From positions 1 to 29,412 of the forward strand of contig JALNWE010000034.1 of assembly GCA_023231065.1 (NCBI GenBank): a DNA stretch of 29,412 nucleotides. The letters are read 5' to 3'. The stretch is from Bacteroidales bacterium. Lineage in GTDB: Bacteria; Bacteroidota; Bacteroidia; Bacteroidales; FEN-979. The notes beneath the pieces are model-generated. The model was not told the origin of the DNA and searched no databases. It saw nothing but the letters and a program-made list of their open reading frames with translations. This document shows positions 15,667 through 23,243 of this stretch, piece by piece; within the stretch, counting starts at the first letter, position 1, and every line of letters starts with the position of its first letter. Made by a program: the position numbers and the translations under genes.

Positions 15667-16836
15667 ATGAAACCGACATTACCTAAACACGATCCGGTTA
15701 AAAAGAAAAGACCTGATGCTTTAGTCATTGCCAAAAGAGAACTTGCTTTCCAAAACAAAGAAAAAGAGAAAAGGGCGGAGGAATTGATCATTGCCAACAA
15801 GGAACTTCTCTTTCAAAACAAAGAGAAAGAGAAAAGGGCGAAGGAATTGATCATTGCCAACAAGGAACTTCTCTTTCAAAACAAAGAGAAAGAGAAAAGG
15901 GCGAAGGAATTGATCATTGCCAACAAGGAACTTCTCTTTCAAAACAAAGAGAAAGAAAAAAGGGCGAAGGAATTGATCATTGCCAACAAGGAACTTCTCT
16001 TTCAAAACAAAGAGAAAGAAAAAAGGGCGGAGGAATTGATCATTGCCAACAAGGAACTTCTCTTTCAAAACAAAGAGAAAGAAAAAAGGGCGAAGGAATT
16101 GATCATTGCAGATATAGAACTTGATTTTCAAAACGAAGAGAAAGAAAAACGCGAGAATGTAAATAAAGAGCTTGAAGCATTCAGCTATTCTGTTTCCCAC
16201 GACCTGCGCGCACCTTTGAGGCATATAAGTGGATTTGTTGATTTGCTGGTCAAAAATAATGCAGCTCAGCTCGACGAAACAGGGTTGAGATATCTGAACC
16301 TCATTGCGGAGTCTTCCAACGAGTTGGGAAATCTTATAGATGCATTATTGACATTTTCAAGAATCAGCAGGACCGAGATGCTAAAAACAAAAATTAATAC
16401 AAAAAAAATGGTGACTGGGATCCTGAAAACTTTCAGTGATGAAATGGCCGGTAGAAATATTGAAATCAATATATCCGAAGTCTCTGACACATTAGGGGAT
16501 GACAGGCTGATTAGCCAGGTATGGGTCAATCTCATCTCCAATGCGCTGAAATACACGCGTAACAAAGAGAAAACCGTGATCGGGATAGGGAGCAAGATGG
16601 AGAATGGTAAAACAACATTCTATATCAGGGATAACGGGGTGGGATTTGATATGAAATACGCGGATAAACTCTTCGGTGTTTTCCAGCGATTACATAAGAG
16701 CAGGGATTTTGAAGGGATCGGGATCGGGCTTGCAAATGTCAATAGAATAATCACAAGGCACGGCGGGAAATGCTGGGCAGAAGGGGAAATAAATAAAGGA
16801 GCAACGTTCTTCTTCAACCTTCCGGATAGCCATTAG
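15667..16836 (+). CDS. Soluble histidine kinase with a seven-unit coiled-coil repeat
   Basis: The 389 residues have no signal peptide or membrane span. Residues 19-165 are seven 21-residue units of the form LIIANKELLFQNKEKEKRAEE, predicted to be one long coiled coil. HisKA follows with the phospho-accepting His at 178 (SVSHDLRAPLRH), then a HATPase_c domain with the N box (VWVNLISNALKY), the G1 box (IRDNGVGFDMKYADKLFGVF) and the G2 box (GIGIGLANVNRII). The output partner is probably the next gene, a REC-bearing hybrid kinase 11 bp downstream. There is no sensory domain other than the coiled coil, so the signal is unknown. The central five units are nearly identical in DNA. Confidence 0.9.
   Translation: MKPTLPKHDPVKKKRPDALVIAKRELAFQNKEKEKRAEELIIANKELLFQNKEKEKRAKELIIANKELLFQNKEKEKRAKELIIANKELLFQNKEKEKRAKELIIANKELLFQNKEKEKRAEELIIANKELLFQNKEKEKRAKELIIADIELDFQNEEKEKRENVNKELEAFSYSVSHDLRAPLRHISGFVDLLVKNNAAQLDETGLRYLNLIAESSNELGNLIDALLTFSRISRTEMLKTKINTKKMVTGILKTFSDEMAGRNIEINISEVSDTLGDDRLISQVWVNLISNALKYTRNKEKTVIGIGSKMENGKTTFYIRDNGVGFDMKYADKLFGVFQRLHKSRDFEGIGIGLANVNRIITRHGGKCWAEGEINKGATFFFNLPDSH
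15721..16161 (+). repeat. 63-bp tandem repeat, seven units, inside the kinase gene
   Basis: Units begin at 15721, 15784, 15847, 15910, 15973, 16036 and 16099. The five central units differ only at a few bases (aag/gag in the last-but-one codon, gag/gaa in the Lys-Glu run). The outer two are diverged, which is the usual mark of an array that expands and contracts by slippage or unequal recombination in whole-codon steps. Confidence 0.95.
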
Positions 16837-16847
16837 ACCATTCAACA

Positions 16848-18785
16848 ATGGAGAAAAAAATAAAAATACTTCACCTTGAAGATTCTCAGAAAGATTCTGA
16901 GTTAATCCATTCAGCGCTAAAAAGTGGTGAAATCGAATTTGATTATTTTTTTACGGACAATGAAAAAGACTACCTGAATATCCTGGAAAAAGAACATATC
17001 GACCTGATCCTCTCTGATTTTAGTCTTCCTGATTATAATGGCAATGAAGCGCTAAAAGCTGCAAGGGAGAAATATCCCCACATTCCATTCATATTCGTTT
17101 CTGGCACACTGGGGGAAGATGCTGCTATTAATTCATTGTTAAGTGGCGCAATGGATTATGTGTTAAAAAACAAACTGGAGCGATTGGTCCCTGCTGTCAA
17201 CAGGGCAATGCATGAGCAAGAAATGGAGATGAAGCGCAGAGAGGCGGAGAAAGCGCTGAAGGAGAGTGAAGAAAAGTTTCGAAATTACATAGAGTCAGCC
17301 CCCGATGGTGTATTTATAGTCGACGATACCGGCCGGTATATTGATGTAAATAAATCCGCATGCTTAATAGCCGGCTATTCTAAACAAGAGATGGAACATA
17401 TGTCCATTAGGGAATTACTTACCGACGAATCTCATGAAGATGGATTGGCCCTATTTGAAAACATCTTATTAAAAGGCGCCATTACCTCCGATCTTTGGCT
17501 TAAGAAAAAAGATGGATCAAAATACTGCATTACCCTGGCCGCTGTGAGGCTTTCACAAAAACGGTTTCTGGGTTTTGCCAAGGACATCACACAACGAAAG
17601 CTGGCAGAGGAAAGTTTAATCAAAGCCAAAGAACACGCTGAAGAAAGCGACCGGCTTAAATCTGCTTTCCTGGCCAATATGTCGCACGAAATCAGAACAC
17701 CGCTGAACGCAATTGTTGGCTTTTCATCATTTTTTTCCGATCCGGACCTGAGGGATGAAGATAAAGCCAAATATGCCGAAATTATTAAATCGCATTCCTA
17801 TGAATTACTGGATATTATAAACAACGTTCTGGATATGGCCAGGATTGAATCGGGCAATGCAAATGTTGTCAAAAGACAAGTGATGCTGAATGATATCCTG
17901 GATAAAATGGAACAGAACTTCCGGCTGAAACTCTCACAGAATAAAAATGCTAATCTTCAATTAATCTGCGAAAAGCCACTTCCTTTTGATCAATCCGGCT
18001 TAATAACAGATGCCGATATTGTAAAAAAGATTTTTTCAAACCTGATCGACAACGCGCTTAAGTTTACCGAATCAGGAACAATCCGTTTTGGTTATCACAT
18101 ACCTGACAATTTAGTACTTACCTGTTATGTTTCCGATACGGGCATTGGGATTTCGATGGAAAATCAGGAATTGATCTTTGAAAATTTCAGGCAGGCAACC
18201 ATCAAGGATCCACAAAAACTATATGGAGGCACGGGGTTGGGACTGCCAATTTGCAAGGGATATTTGAAGCTTTTAGGTGGAAAAATATGGGTGGAATCTG
18301 TGCCAGGAAAAGGAAGCGTTTTCTATTTTAACATTCCTTACGAGCAATTTTCTGCTGAAAAAACGAGGCCCATACAAAAGTTTGATAAAGGCCCCAATGA
18401 AGCCGTCAACAATTGGGCAGGGAAAAAATTCCTTCTTGTTGAGGATGACCATACAAACATGGAACTTCTGTCAATCTTTCTGAAACAAACACAAGCTGAA
18501 CTGATTTTTGCTTACAATGGGAAGGAGGTCAGGCAACAATATGATAAACTGGATACGTTTGACCTCGTGTTGCTCGACATCAAACTGCCGGATACCAGCG
18601 GTTGGGACCTGGCCAGGGAAATCAAATCCATCCGGCCCGGGCTGCCCATAATAGCACAAACAGCCTTCACTCAATCTTCCGACAAGATAAAAAGTGAGGA
18701 AGTAGGGTGCGATGGACATATTTCGAAACCATTCAGAAAAGAGGAGTTATTCCAGATTATTACAAAACTCTTACCCTATTTATAA
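16848..18785 (+). CDS. Hybrid sensor kinase: REC-PAS-HisKA-HATPase-REC
   Basis: The 645 residues are arranged as: receiver domain (about 5-122; acidic pocket LEDS, phospho-acceptor Asp57 in LILSDFSLPD, Lys in YVLKNKLE); PAS (about 138-252; FRNYIESAPDGVFIVDDTGRYIDVNKSAC, LGFAKDITQRK); HisKA with His280 (FLANMSHEIRTPLNAIVGF); HATPase_c (about 380-505; NLIDNALKF, DTGIGIS, GGTGLGLPICKGYLKLLGG); and a C-terminal receiver (about 525-645; VEDDHTN, LVLLDIKLPD, KPF). It lies 11 bp after the repeat-containing kinase and belongs to the same transcript. The N-terminal REC is likely to be phosphorylated by that kinase. No DNA-binding output is present, so a further partner elsewhere is needed. Confidence 0.93.
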   Translation: MEKKIKILHLEDSQKDSELIHSALKSGEIEFDYFFTDNEKDYLNILEKEHIDLILSDFSLPDYNGNEALKAAREKYPHIPFIFVSGTLGEDAAINSLLSGAMDYVLKNKLERLVPAVNRAMHEQEMEMKRREAEKALKESEEKFRNYIESAPDGVFIVDDTGRYIDVNKSACLIAGYSKQEMEHMSIRELLTDESHEDGLALFENILLKGAITSDLWLKKKDGSKYCITLAAVRLSQKRFLGFAKDITQRKLAEESLIKAKEHAEESDRLKSAFLANMSHEIRTPLNAIVGFSSFFSDPDLRDEDKAKYAEIIKSHSYELLDIINNVLDMARIESGNANVVKRQVMLNDILDKMEQNFRLKLSQNKNANLQLICEKPLPFDQSGLITDADIVKKIFSNLIDNALKFTESGTIRFGYHIPDNLVLTCYVSDTGIGISMENQELIFENFRQATIKDPQKLYGGTGLGLPICKGYLKLLGGKIWVESVPGKGSVFYFNIPYEQFSAEKTRPIQKFDKGPNEAVNNWAGKKFLLVEDDHTNMELLSIFLKQTQAELIFAYNGKEVRQQYDKLDTFDLVLLDIKLPDTSGWDLAREIKSIRPGLPIIAQTAFTQSSDKIKSEEVGCDGHISKPFRKEELFQIITKLLPYL

Positions 18786-18880
18786 AAAATTGGGCCCTCT
18801 AACCCGATGGCCTATTGCGGCATCCCATATACTGATGTTCCTGAGACAAAAGAAAAGAAATCGAAATAACCCAGCATTTT

Positions 18881-19795
18881 ATGAGAAAACTATTCTGTTT
18901 ATTGGCTTTAGTGATTTTCTCGATGAACACTTTTGGTAATCCGGGCGACTCTACCCTAAAAACAAAAAGAATAAAACGCTACCATGTTAACTATTGGGTT
19001 ACAGGTAGTATTATTGGGATAGGGATGATCGGAGATATATTTGCCATCCCCCGATTAAAAAACAAGGCATCACTTTCAGATGATGAACTGATTTTTGCAA
19101 ATACCCAGGCGCAGAAGGATTTAATCTTTTCTTTTGACCGATGGGCCTTAAAACAACCTGTTTCTGATCGCGCACTTTGGAAGAAAATTTCCGATTATGG
19201 GGAGATTGGCATTTTTCTTTTACCCAGTCTGCTTTTAATTGATAAAAACATCCGCAGGGATTGGTACGACATTCTGCTGATGTATGTGGAGGGCCATACG
19301 ATCACTTTTACCATGTACAACTACAGTCCCCTTGGACCTACTTTTCAGAACCGGTTGCGACCCGCCGTTTATTATCCGGAATTAGGTTCTGAAGCCCAAA
19401 AGAACAGCAACAACCGTAATTCATTTTTTAGCGGACATGTTGGCTCATGCGCTTACAGTACATTTTTTATGGTCAAGGTATATTGCGATTATCATCCCCA
19501 AATAGGAGCAGCAAAATATCTTCTTTATCTTGCTGCCTCCGTCCCCCCGTTAGCCATCGGATATGCCCGGATACGATCGTTGGATCATTTCCCTTCAGAT
19601 ATTGCCGTTGGTTTTGCGCTGGGCGCAATCATCGGAATTGTCCTTCCTGAATTGCATAAATCAAAACTATATAAACAACTTTCAATTGGCATGTATGATT
19701 CTCCCGAGGCAACAGGATTAACGCTCCGGTTCAAATTTCCGGCACAGCTAAAGGGGAGCTTCCTGAGCCGCTGGTCAAGGCATACCGTAAAATGA
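18881..19795 (+). CDS. PAP2-superfamily membrane phosphatase (first of two)
   Basis: The 304 residues have a signal/first hydrophobic segment (MRKLFCLLALVIFSMNTFG) and later membrane spans. PAP2 motifs are visible: QNRLRPA (R160-P161), SFFSGHVGS (181-189, His186) and YARIRSLDHFPSD (Arg230, His236). The lysine of the usual K-x6-RP motif is replaced by proline (P153), while the other catalytic residues are kept. Such enzymes dephosphorylate lipid phosphates or undecaprenyl diphosphate at the outer face of the inner membrane. The next gene belongs to the same superfamily and lies in the same direction. The substrate cannot be told from sequence. Confidence 0.85.
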   Translation: MRKLFCLLALVIFSMNTFGNPGDSTLKTKRIKRYHVNYWVTGSIIGIGMIGDIFAIPRLKNKASLSDDELIFANTQAQKDLIFSFDRWALKQPVSDRALWKKISDYGEIGIFLLPSLLLIDKNIRRDWYDILLMYVEGHTITFTMYNYSPLGPTFQNRLRPAVYYPELGSEAQKNSNNRNSFFSGHVGSCAYSTFFMVKVYCDYHPQIGAAKYLLYLAASVPPLAIGYARIRSLDHFPSDIAVGFALGAIIGIVLPELHKSKLYKQLSIGMYDSPEATGLTLRFKFPAQLKGSFLSRWSRHTVK

Positions 19796-19923
19796 ACGAA
19801 TTGAATAAAGAATCGCCGGGGAAGCAATTCAGGAAGGAACGCAGAAAAAACAAAAATGCGTAATCAGAAAAGATCGTAATTTTGACATGTTTGCCACAAA
19901 AAAAACGAAACCGGAATACTTAA

Positions 19924-20838
19924 ATGACTCACCGGGTAATTATCTTTATTCTTCTTATTATTTGCATGGCGCTCGATGGGAAAGCCCAGGAAAAGAAGGA
20001 TTCCCTTGCACAGCAACAAAATGATACCGTAAATAAAAAAGCGGATACTTTAATAATTACAAAGGAAAACCAGAATATAGCCCCAATAGGTTCTTTCATG
20101 AGGGGCTATGCAACCTCTTACTGGACTGATACGAAATCGGTTTTCACCAACCCCTTTCACTGGCATACTGGTCAGATCATCGCGGCTGCAGCCGTCACGG
20201 CTGGAACAATAAGTTTGATCGCGTGGGGAGACAAACCGATACAGCAATTTTTTTATCGGAACCAATCCTCATTCATCAGCAATTCCTCCTATTACTTTTT
20301 TAGTCCACTGGGTTCCGGCTTGATCAGTATTCCTGCCTTGGGTGTCTTTTATGCCTGTGGCGTGATCTGGAAGAATAAAAAAGCAAAAGAGACGGGTCTG
20401 AAGGGCCTGGAGGCATACGTAATCACCGTTGTATTTACCAATGTTATTAAACAAATTGCACACCGGCATAGGCCCTATCAGGATAGTCCGCCCAATCCCC
20501 TTGCCTGGGATGGGCCATTTATCTGGGGCGGGGATTATGGATTTTTCGGTTATAACTCATTCCCTTCGGGACACTCCTCGGCGATTTTTGCAGTTGCAAC
20601 AGTTATAGGCCTGGAATACTGGAAGACGAAATGGGTCCCCATTGTCTGCTTTGGATTAGCCGGATTCACGGCGCTATACCGGCTGGCAGTTAATGACCAC
20701 TGGGCATCGGATGTCCTATTCGGATCAGCGCTTGGTTTTGCCATTGGCAGCCTGGTATATTTTAACACCAACAAAACCATCCAGATAATCCCGGTCAGCT
20801 CCACCGGAATGGGGGCCACCCTGATCTATCATTTTTAA
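19924..20838 (+). CDS. PAP2-superfamily membrane phosphatase (second of two)
   Basis: The 304 residues have a signal peptide (MTHRVIIFILLIICMALDGKAQ), a hydrophilic N-terminal stretch and then a multi-span PAP2 core. All three motifs are complete: K176-x6-R183-P184 (KQIAHRHRP), NSFPSGHSS (His217) and YRLAVNDHWASD (Arg253, His259). A lipid-phosphate or undecaprenyl-pyrophosphate phosphatase role is expected. The stop codon overlaps that of the convergent DUF3943 gene within the same four bases (20835-20838). TAATTTTG about 45 bases upstream could be its own -7 element. Confidence 0.88.
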   Translation: MTHRVIIFILLIICMALDGKAQEKKDSLAQQQNDTVNKKADTLIITKENQNIAPIGSFMRGYATSYWTDTKSVFTNPFHWHTGQIIAAAAVTAGTISLIAWGDKPIQQFFYRNQSSFISNSSYYFFSPLGSGLISIPALGVFYACGVIWKNKKAKETGLKGLEAYVITVVFTNVIKQIAHRHRPYQDSPPNPLAWDGPFIWGGDYGFFGYNSFPSGHSSAIFAVATVIGLEYWKTKWVPIVCFGLAGFTALYRLAVNDHWASDVLFGSALGFAIGSLVYFNTNKTIQIIPVSSTGMGATLIYHF

Positions 20839-22406
20839 TTATAATATCCCCTTCGCTGCTTATCTTCCAGGAAAAATAACAAAAATATTTTCTGTTCGGT
20901 CTGGATGGCGTGTACAGCAGGTAAACCGCGTTGGTACAAGTCATTATAATATAACTGTGCTTCACAGCCGATACTCAGGTTTTTGTATAGGCATACCGTG
21001 ATCCTTGGCTTTAAAATGTGGATGAAATTATTTCCGTTATTTCCTATATAGGTGCGCATCCAGTAAAAATAATACCTCAACGTTGCTGTCGCATACTTAC
21101 CAAGATTAAACGTGCTTTCAAACTTCCCTTCCAAACCACCGACAAAGTTATAATCCCTGACCTGGGTTGTATCAATGACAAACTTTGTACTGTTTCCGCC
21201 AAAAGGCGCCAGGGCCAGATGGATACTGGTGTAAAGATTGCTCGTTTTACTCATTGGTAGTTTTGAAATGATGCCGCCACCGAAACCAATGGTACCTAAC
21301 TCAAATTTACTGTTATCCCAGTAATCATAATATTGGTACCCCCCGATAAGGAGCGCCAGCTTTCCCAATTGGAAATTCCTGCCGAATAAAATTCCGTAAC
21401 CCAGGATGTTATCAAGATATTTTCTTCCCACTCCAAAATTCAAATCCACCCGGAGTTTGAAAAAATCAAAAGGCTTTCGTATGCGCAGTTCAAATGGGTT
21501 TCCATAATCAAACTGGGCGTTAATCATTCCGCTGTATGTTCCTGCTCCAAAAACATCATAAGGGGTTTCATTGATTTTTCGTAATCCCGCATATAAGGAA
21601 ATATTAACGGGTTCTTTTTCGTAAACTTCTTTGTTTGTTCTCCTGAAAGATTTTCCCTGGATGAGCCTGTTGAAACCCCGCATAGGATCAACTAATCCGG
21701 CTGCTATTTCACGGAAAACCCGTTGTGCCCCCCTGGTGCGGTCATCCAGTATATTCGAGCTTAAGCGGTAAAGTATCTCTCCGAAAAATGTTCCGTTAAC
21801 CGGGGTATAAATAATATCGTTATACGAAGGGCGCGTGTTTTCTCCGAAATATTCCCATAACAGGCTGCCGCCGGCTGCAAAACAAAATGACTGATAGAAA
21901 TTATAACCATTGGCACGTCCTGCATTATAGGAAAGCGTTCCGGAATAAGGATGACCGATAAAATTTACCCCGAACCGGTCGTTGTCCCACTCCCATCCAT
22001 AAACTATGTTATTTTTCCAGGATTGGAAACCAATGCGCGCATAATCAGCATTCAAAATGTACCTGTCCATTGCCCATATAAAAACATTAGCGCCCACAAC
22101 TTCAGCAATGGGTATCCAGAGGTGATATCTTTTATTATATACTGTATCATCCTCAAGTAAATCACCGTATTTATTTTGTTTTGTGGTATCAACAAGTGCA
22201 CTTTTTGCAGGCTCGTTTCCGGTTGAATCCGAAAGTTTTTTAACTTTTATCGAATCGATCTTTTCGATTTGCTTTTCCCTGGTTTCCCTGCCGGGTACTA
22301 TCGTATCGCCGGGAGCTACTTTTTTGGGATTCTGCGGCGCCACTTCCTGACCTTTCAGAAAAGTTGAAAATAAAAGCAAAAAAGCCAGGATGTATGCAGA
22401 TTTCAT
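20835..22406 (-). CDS. DUF3943-family outer-membrane beta-barrel protein
   Basis: The 523 residues have a signal peptide (MKSAYILAFLLLFSTFLKGQ) and a low-complexity Lys/Asp/Thr-rich linker to about residue 85. The DUF3943 core follows (about 95-265): LWIPIAEVVGANVFIWAMDR, FGVNFIGHPYSGTLSYNAGRANGYNFYQS, GSLLWEYFGE, NDIIYTPVNGTFFGEILYRLSS. The rest consists of amphipathic strands (INAQFDYGNPFELRIRKPFDFF, FGRNFQLGKLALLIGGYQYY) as in an outer-membrane barrel. The function of DUF3943 proteins is not known. Two convergent PAP2 genes lie next to it, which hints at an envelope-lipid context, but that is inference. Confidence 0.85.
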   Translation of the reverse strand: MKSAYILAFLLLFSTFLKGQEVAPQNPKKVAPGDTIVPGRETREKQIEKIDSIKVKKLSDSTGNEPAKSALVDTTKQNKYGDLLEDDTVYNKRYHLWIPIAEVVGANVFIWAMDRYILNADYARIGFQSWKNNIVYGWEWDNDRFGVNFIGHPYSGTLSYNAGRANGYNFYQSFCFAAGGSLLWEYFGENTRPSYNDIIYTPVNGTFFGEILYRLSSNILDDRTRGAQRVFREIAAGLVDPMRGFNRLIQGKSFRRTNKEVYEKEPVNISLYAGLRKINETPYDVFGAGTYSGMINAQFDYGNPFELRIRKPFDFFKLRVDLNFGVGRKYLDNILGYGILFGRNFQLGKLALLIGGYQYYDYWDNSKFELGTIGFGGGIISKLPMSKTSNLYTSIHLALAPFGGNSTKFVIDTTQVRDYNFVGGLEGKFESTFNLGKYATATLRYYFYWMRTYIGNNGNNFIHILKPRITVCLYKNLSIGCEAQLYYNDLYQRGLPAVHAIQTEQKIFLLFFLEDKQRRGYYN

Positions 22407-22449
22407 TTTCCCATGGTATATTTATCAGGGATGGGACATGACAAAACGG

Positions 22450-22800
22450 TTAAGCGTACTCCTGGTTTATTTCCCCGAGGTTCAGTTTGTCGCTCAACGG
22501 GTTTTCGTTGGTAGCGTCCCCAGCCTTCCGGAATATATCAACTGATAATCCGAATACATTTCTGAAATTCTCTTTCAGTTCCGAGATATTCATGGTAGGT
22601 AAAATTTCAATGGCCCCTTTCTTACTGACGACCCTGCATTCCTGCAAGGTCTTGCTGCTATGCATGACCAGTTTCTCCGACGGGGCTCCCCCCGAGGTGT
22701 TCGGCTTTGCATAAAAACCGATTTTTAAGCCATTGAACATCCGGTTAAACTCTTTTTGAATTGAAAATATTTTCCTGTAATTATTGATGACGATTTTCAT
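22450..22800 (-). CDS. Conserved hypothetical protein, 116 residues
   Basis: This is a small soluble protein with no signal peptide. The C-terminal half (LPTMNISELKENFRNVFGLSVDIFRKAGD, read in pieces) resembles a Bacteroidota family of unknown function recalled for the ELK-NF---FGL-V-VFRK-G pattern; the N-terminal half begins MKIVINNYRKIFSIQKEFNR and has GAPSEKLVMHSSKTLQECR. No catalytic motif is visible. It lies between the DUF5670-like peptide (137 bp upstream) and the DUF3943 gene (43 bp downstream), so it may be carried on the transcript from the regulon promoter at 23157-23222. Confidence 0.75.
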   Translation of the reverse strand: MKIVINNYRKIFSIQKEFNRMFNGLKIGFYAKPNTSGGAPSEKLVMHSSKTLQECRVVSKKGAIEILPTMNISELKENFRNVFGLSVDIFRKAGDATNENPLSDKLNLGEINQEYA

Positions 22801-22937
22801 GGTTTTCTGTTTTATCTGTTACTTGAATACAATCCACCTTTTGCACAAAAACGTTCCAAACCAATATCATTATATTATATCAGTCCTGCATTATATCTAT
22901 TGTCCATGTTGGATATCCCCCGCTTCATTGAATGAAA

Positions 22938-23099
22938 TCACCACCAATTCCGCCGGCTGTTAAGAAGATCGAGGATAATTAAAATTACCCCTATAATAAT
23001 TAAAGCATGAATGACCGGTGAGGTCAGATGGAATGCAAAAAATCCGAGAAGCCAAAGGACTACAAGAATAAGTCCGATGATCAAAAGCAATCTTGCCAT
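22938..23099 (-). CDS. 53-residue membrane peptide, DUF5670/lmo0937-like
   Basis: Reading leftward from ATG 23099 gives MARLLLIIGLILVVLWLLGF, then FAFHLTSPVIHALIIIGVIL and IILDLLNSRRNWW, ending in TGA (22938-22940). Two hydrophobic spans are separated by a short polar turn with HLTSPVIH, and a basic tail follows. This is the pattern of the lmo0937/DUF5670 family of small, stress-associated membrane peptides. It has its own copy of the regulon promoter with the full geometry, which strongly supports its being a real gene. It may begin a transcript that continues into the 116-residue protein. Confidence 0.85.
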   Translation of the reverse strand: MARLLLIIGLILVVLWLLGFFAFHLTSPVIHALIIIGVILIILDLLNSRRNWW

Positions 23100-23156
23100 G
23101 GTTTTGTGTTTTTAGCGTGAATACTGGTTGTTTCTATCAATGGAATAATTAAAGGA

Positions 23157-23222
23157 TAAAGGTAGGCCCAACGAAAATCAAAAATATTACACAACTCCAT
23201 AAATAAGTTACATGATTCACAC
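23157..23222 (-). promoter_or_regulatory. Seven-copy regulon promoter, copy 5 (DUF5670-like gene)
   Basis: Read leftward: GTGTGAATCATGTAAC (23222 to 23207), box 1 ATGTAAC at 23207-23213 and box 2 GTGTAAT at 23186-23192 (21-bp step). After 21 bp comes the -7 element TACCTTTA (23157-23164), 57 bp before the ATG. It points away from the poxB gene and into the small membrane-peptide gene. Confidence 0.83.
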
Positions 23223-23243
23223 ATTCATCCTGAAATATTTCAA

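Noticed and set aside
15721..16224. 167-codon leftward frame opposite the kinase repeat
   Set aside because: It is the antisense shadow of the 63-bp repeats (repeated FLFVLKEKFLVGND); the sense strand encodes a clear kinase.
19793..19864. 23-codon basic frame overlapping the end of the first PAP2 gene (MNELNKESPGKQF...)
   Set aside because: It is very short, has no conserved features and overlaps the presumed promoter region of the next gene; coding cannot be supported.
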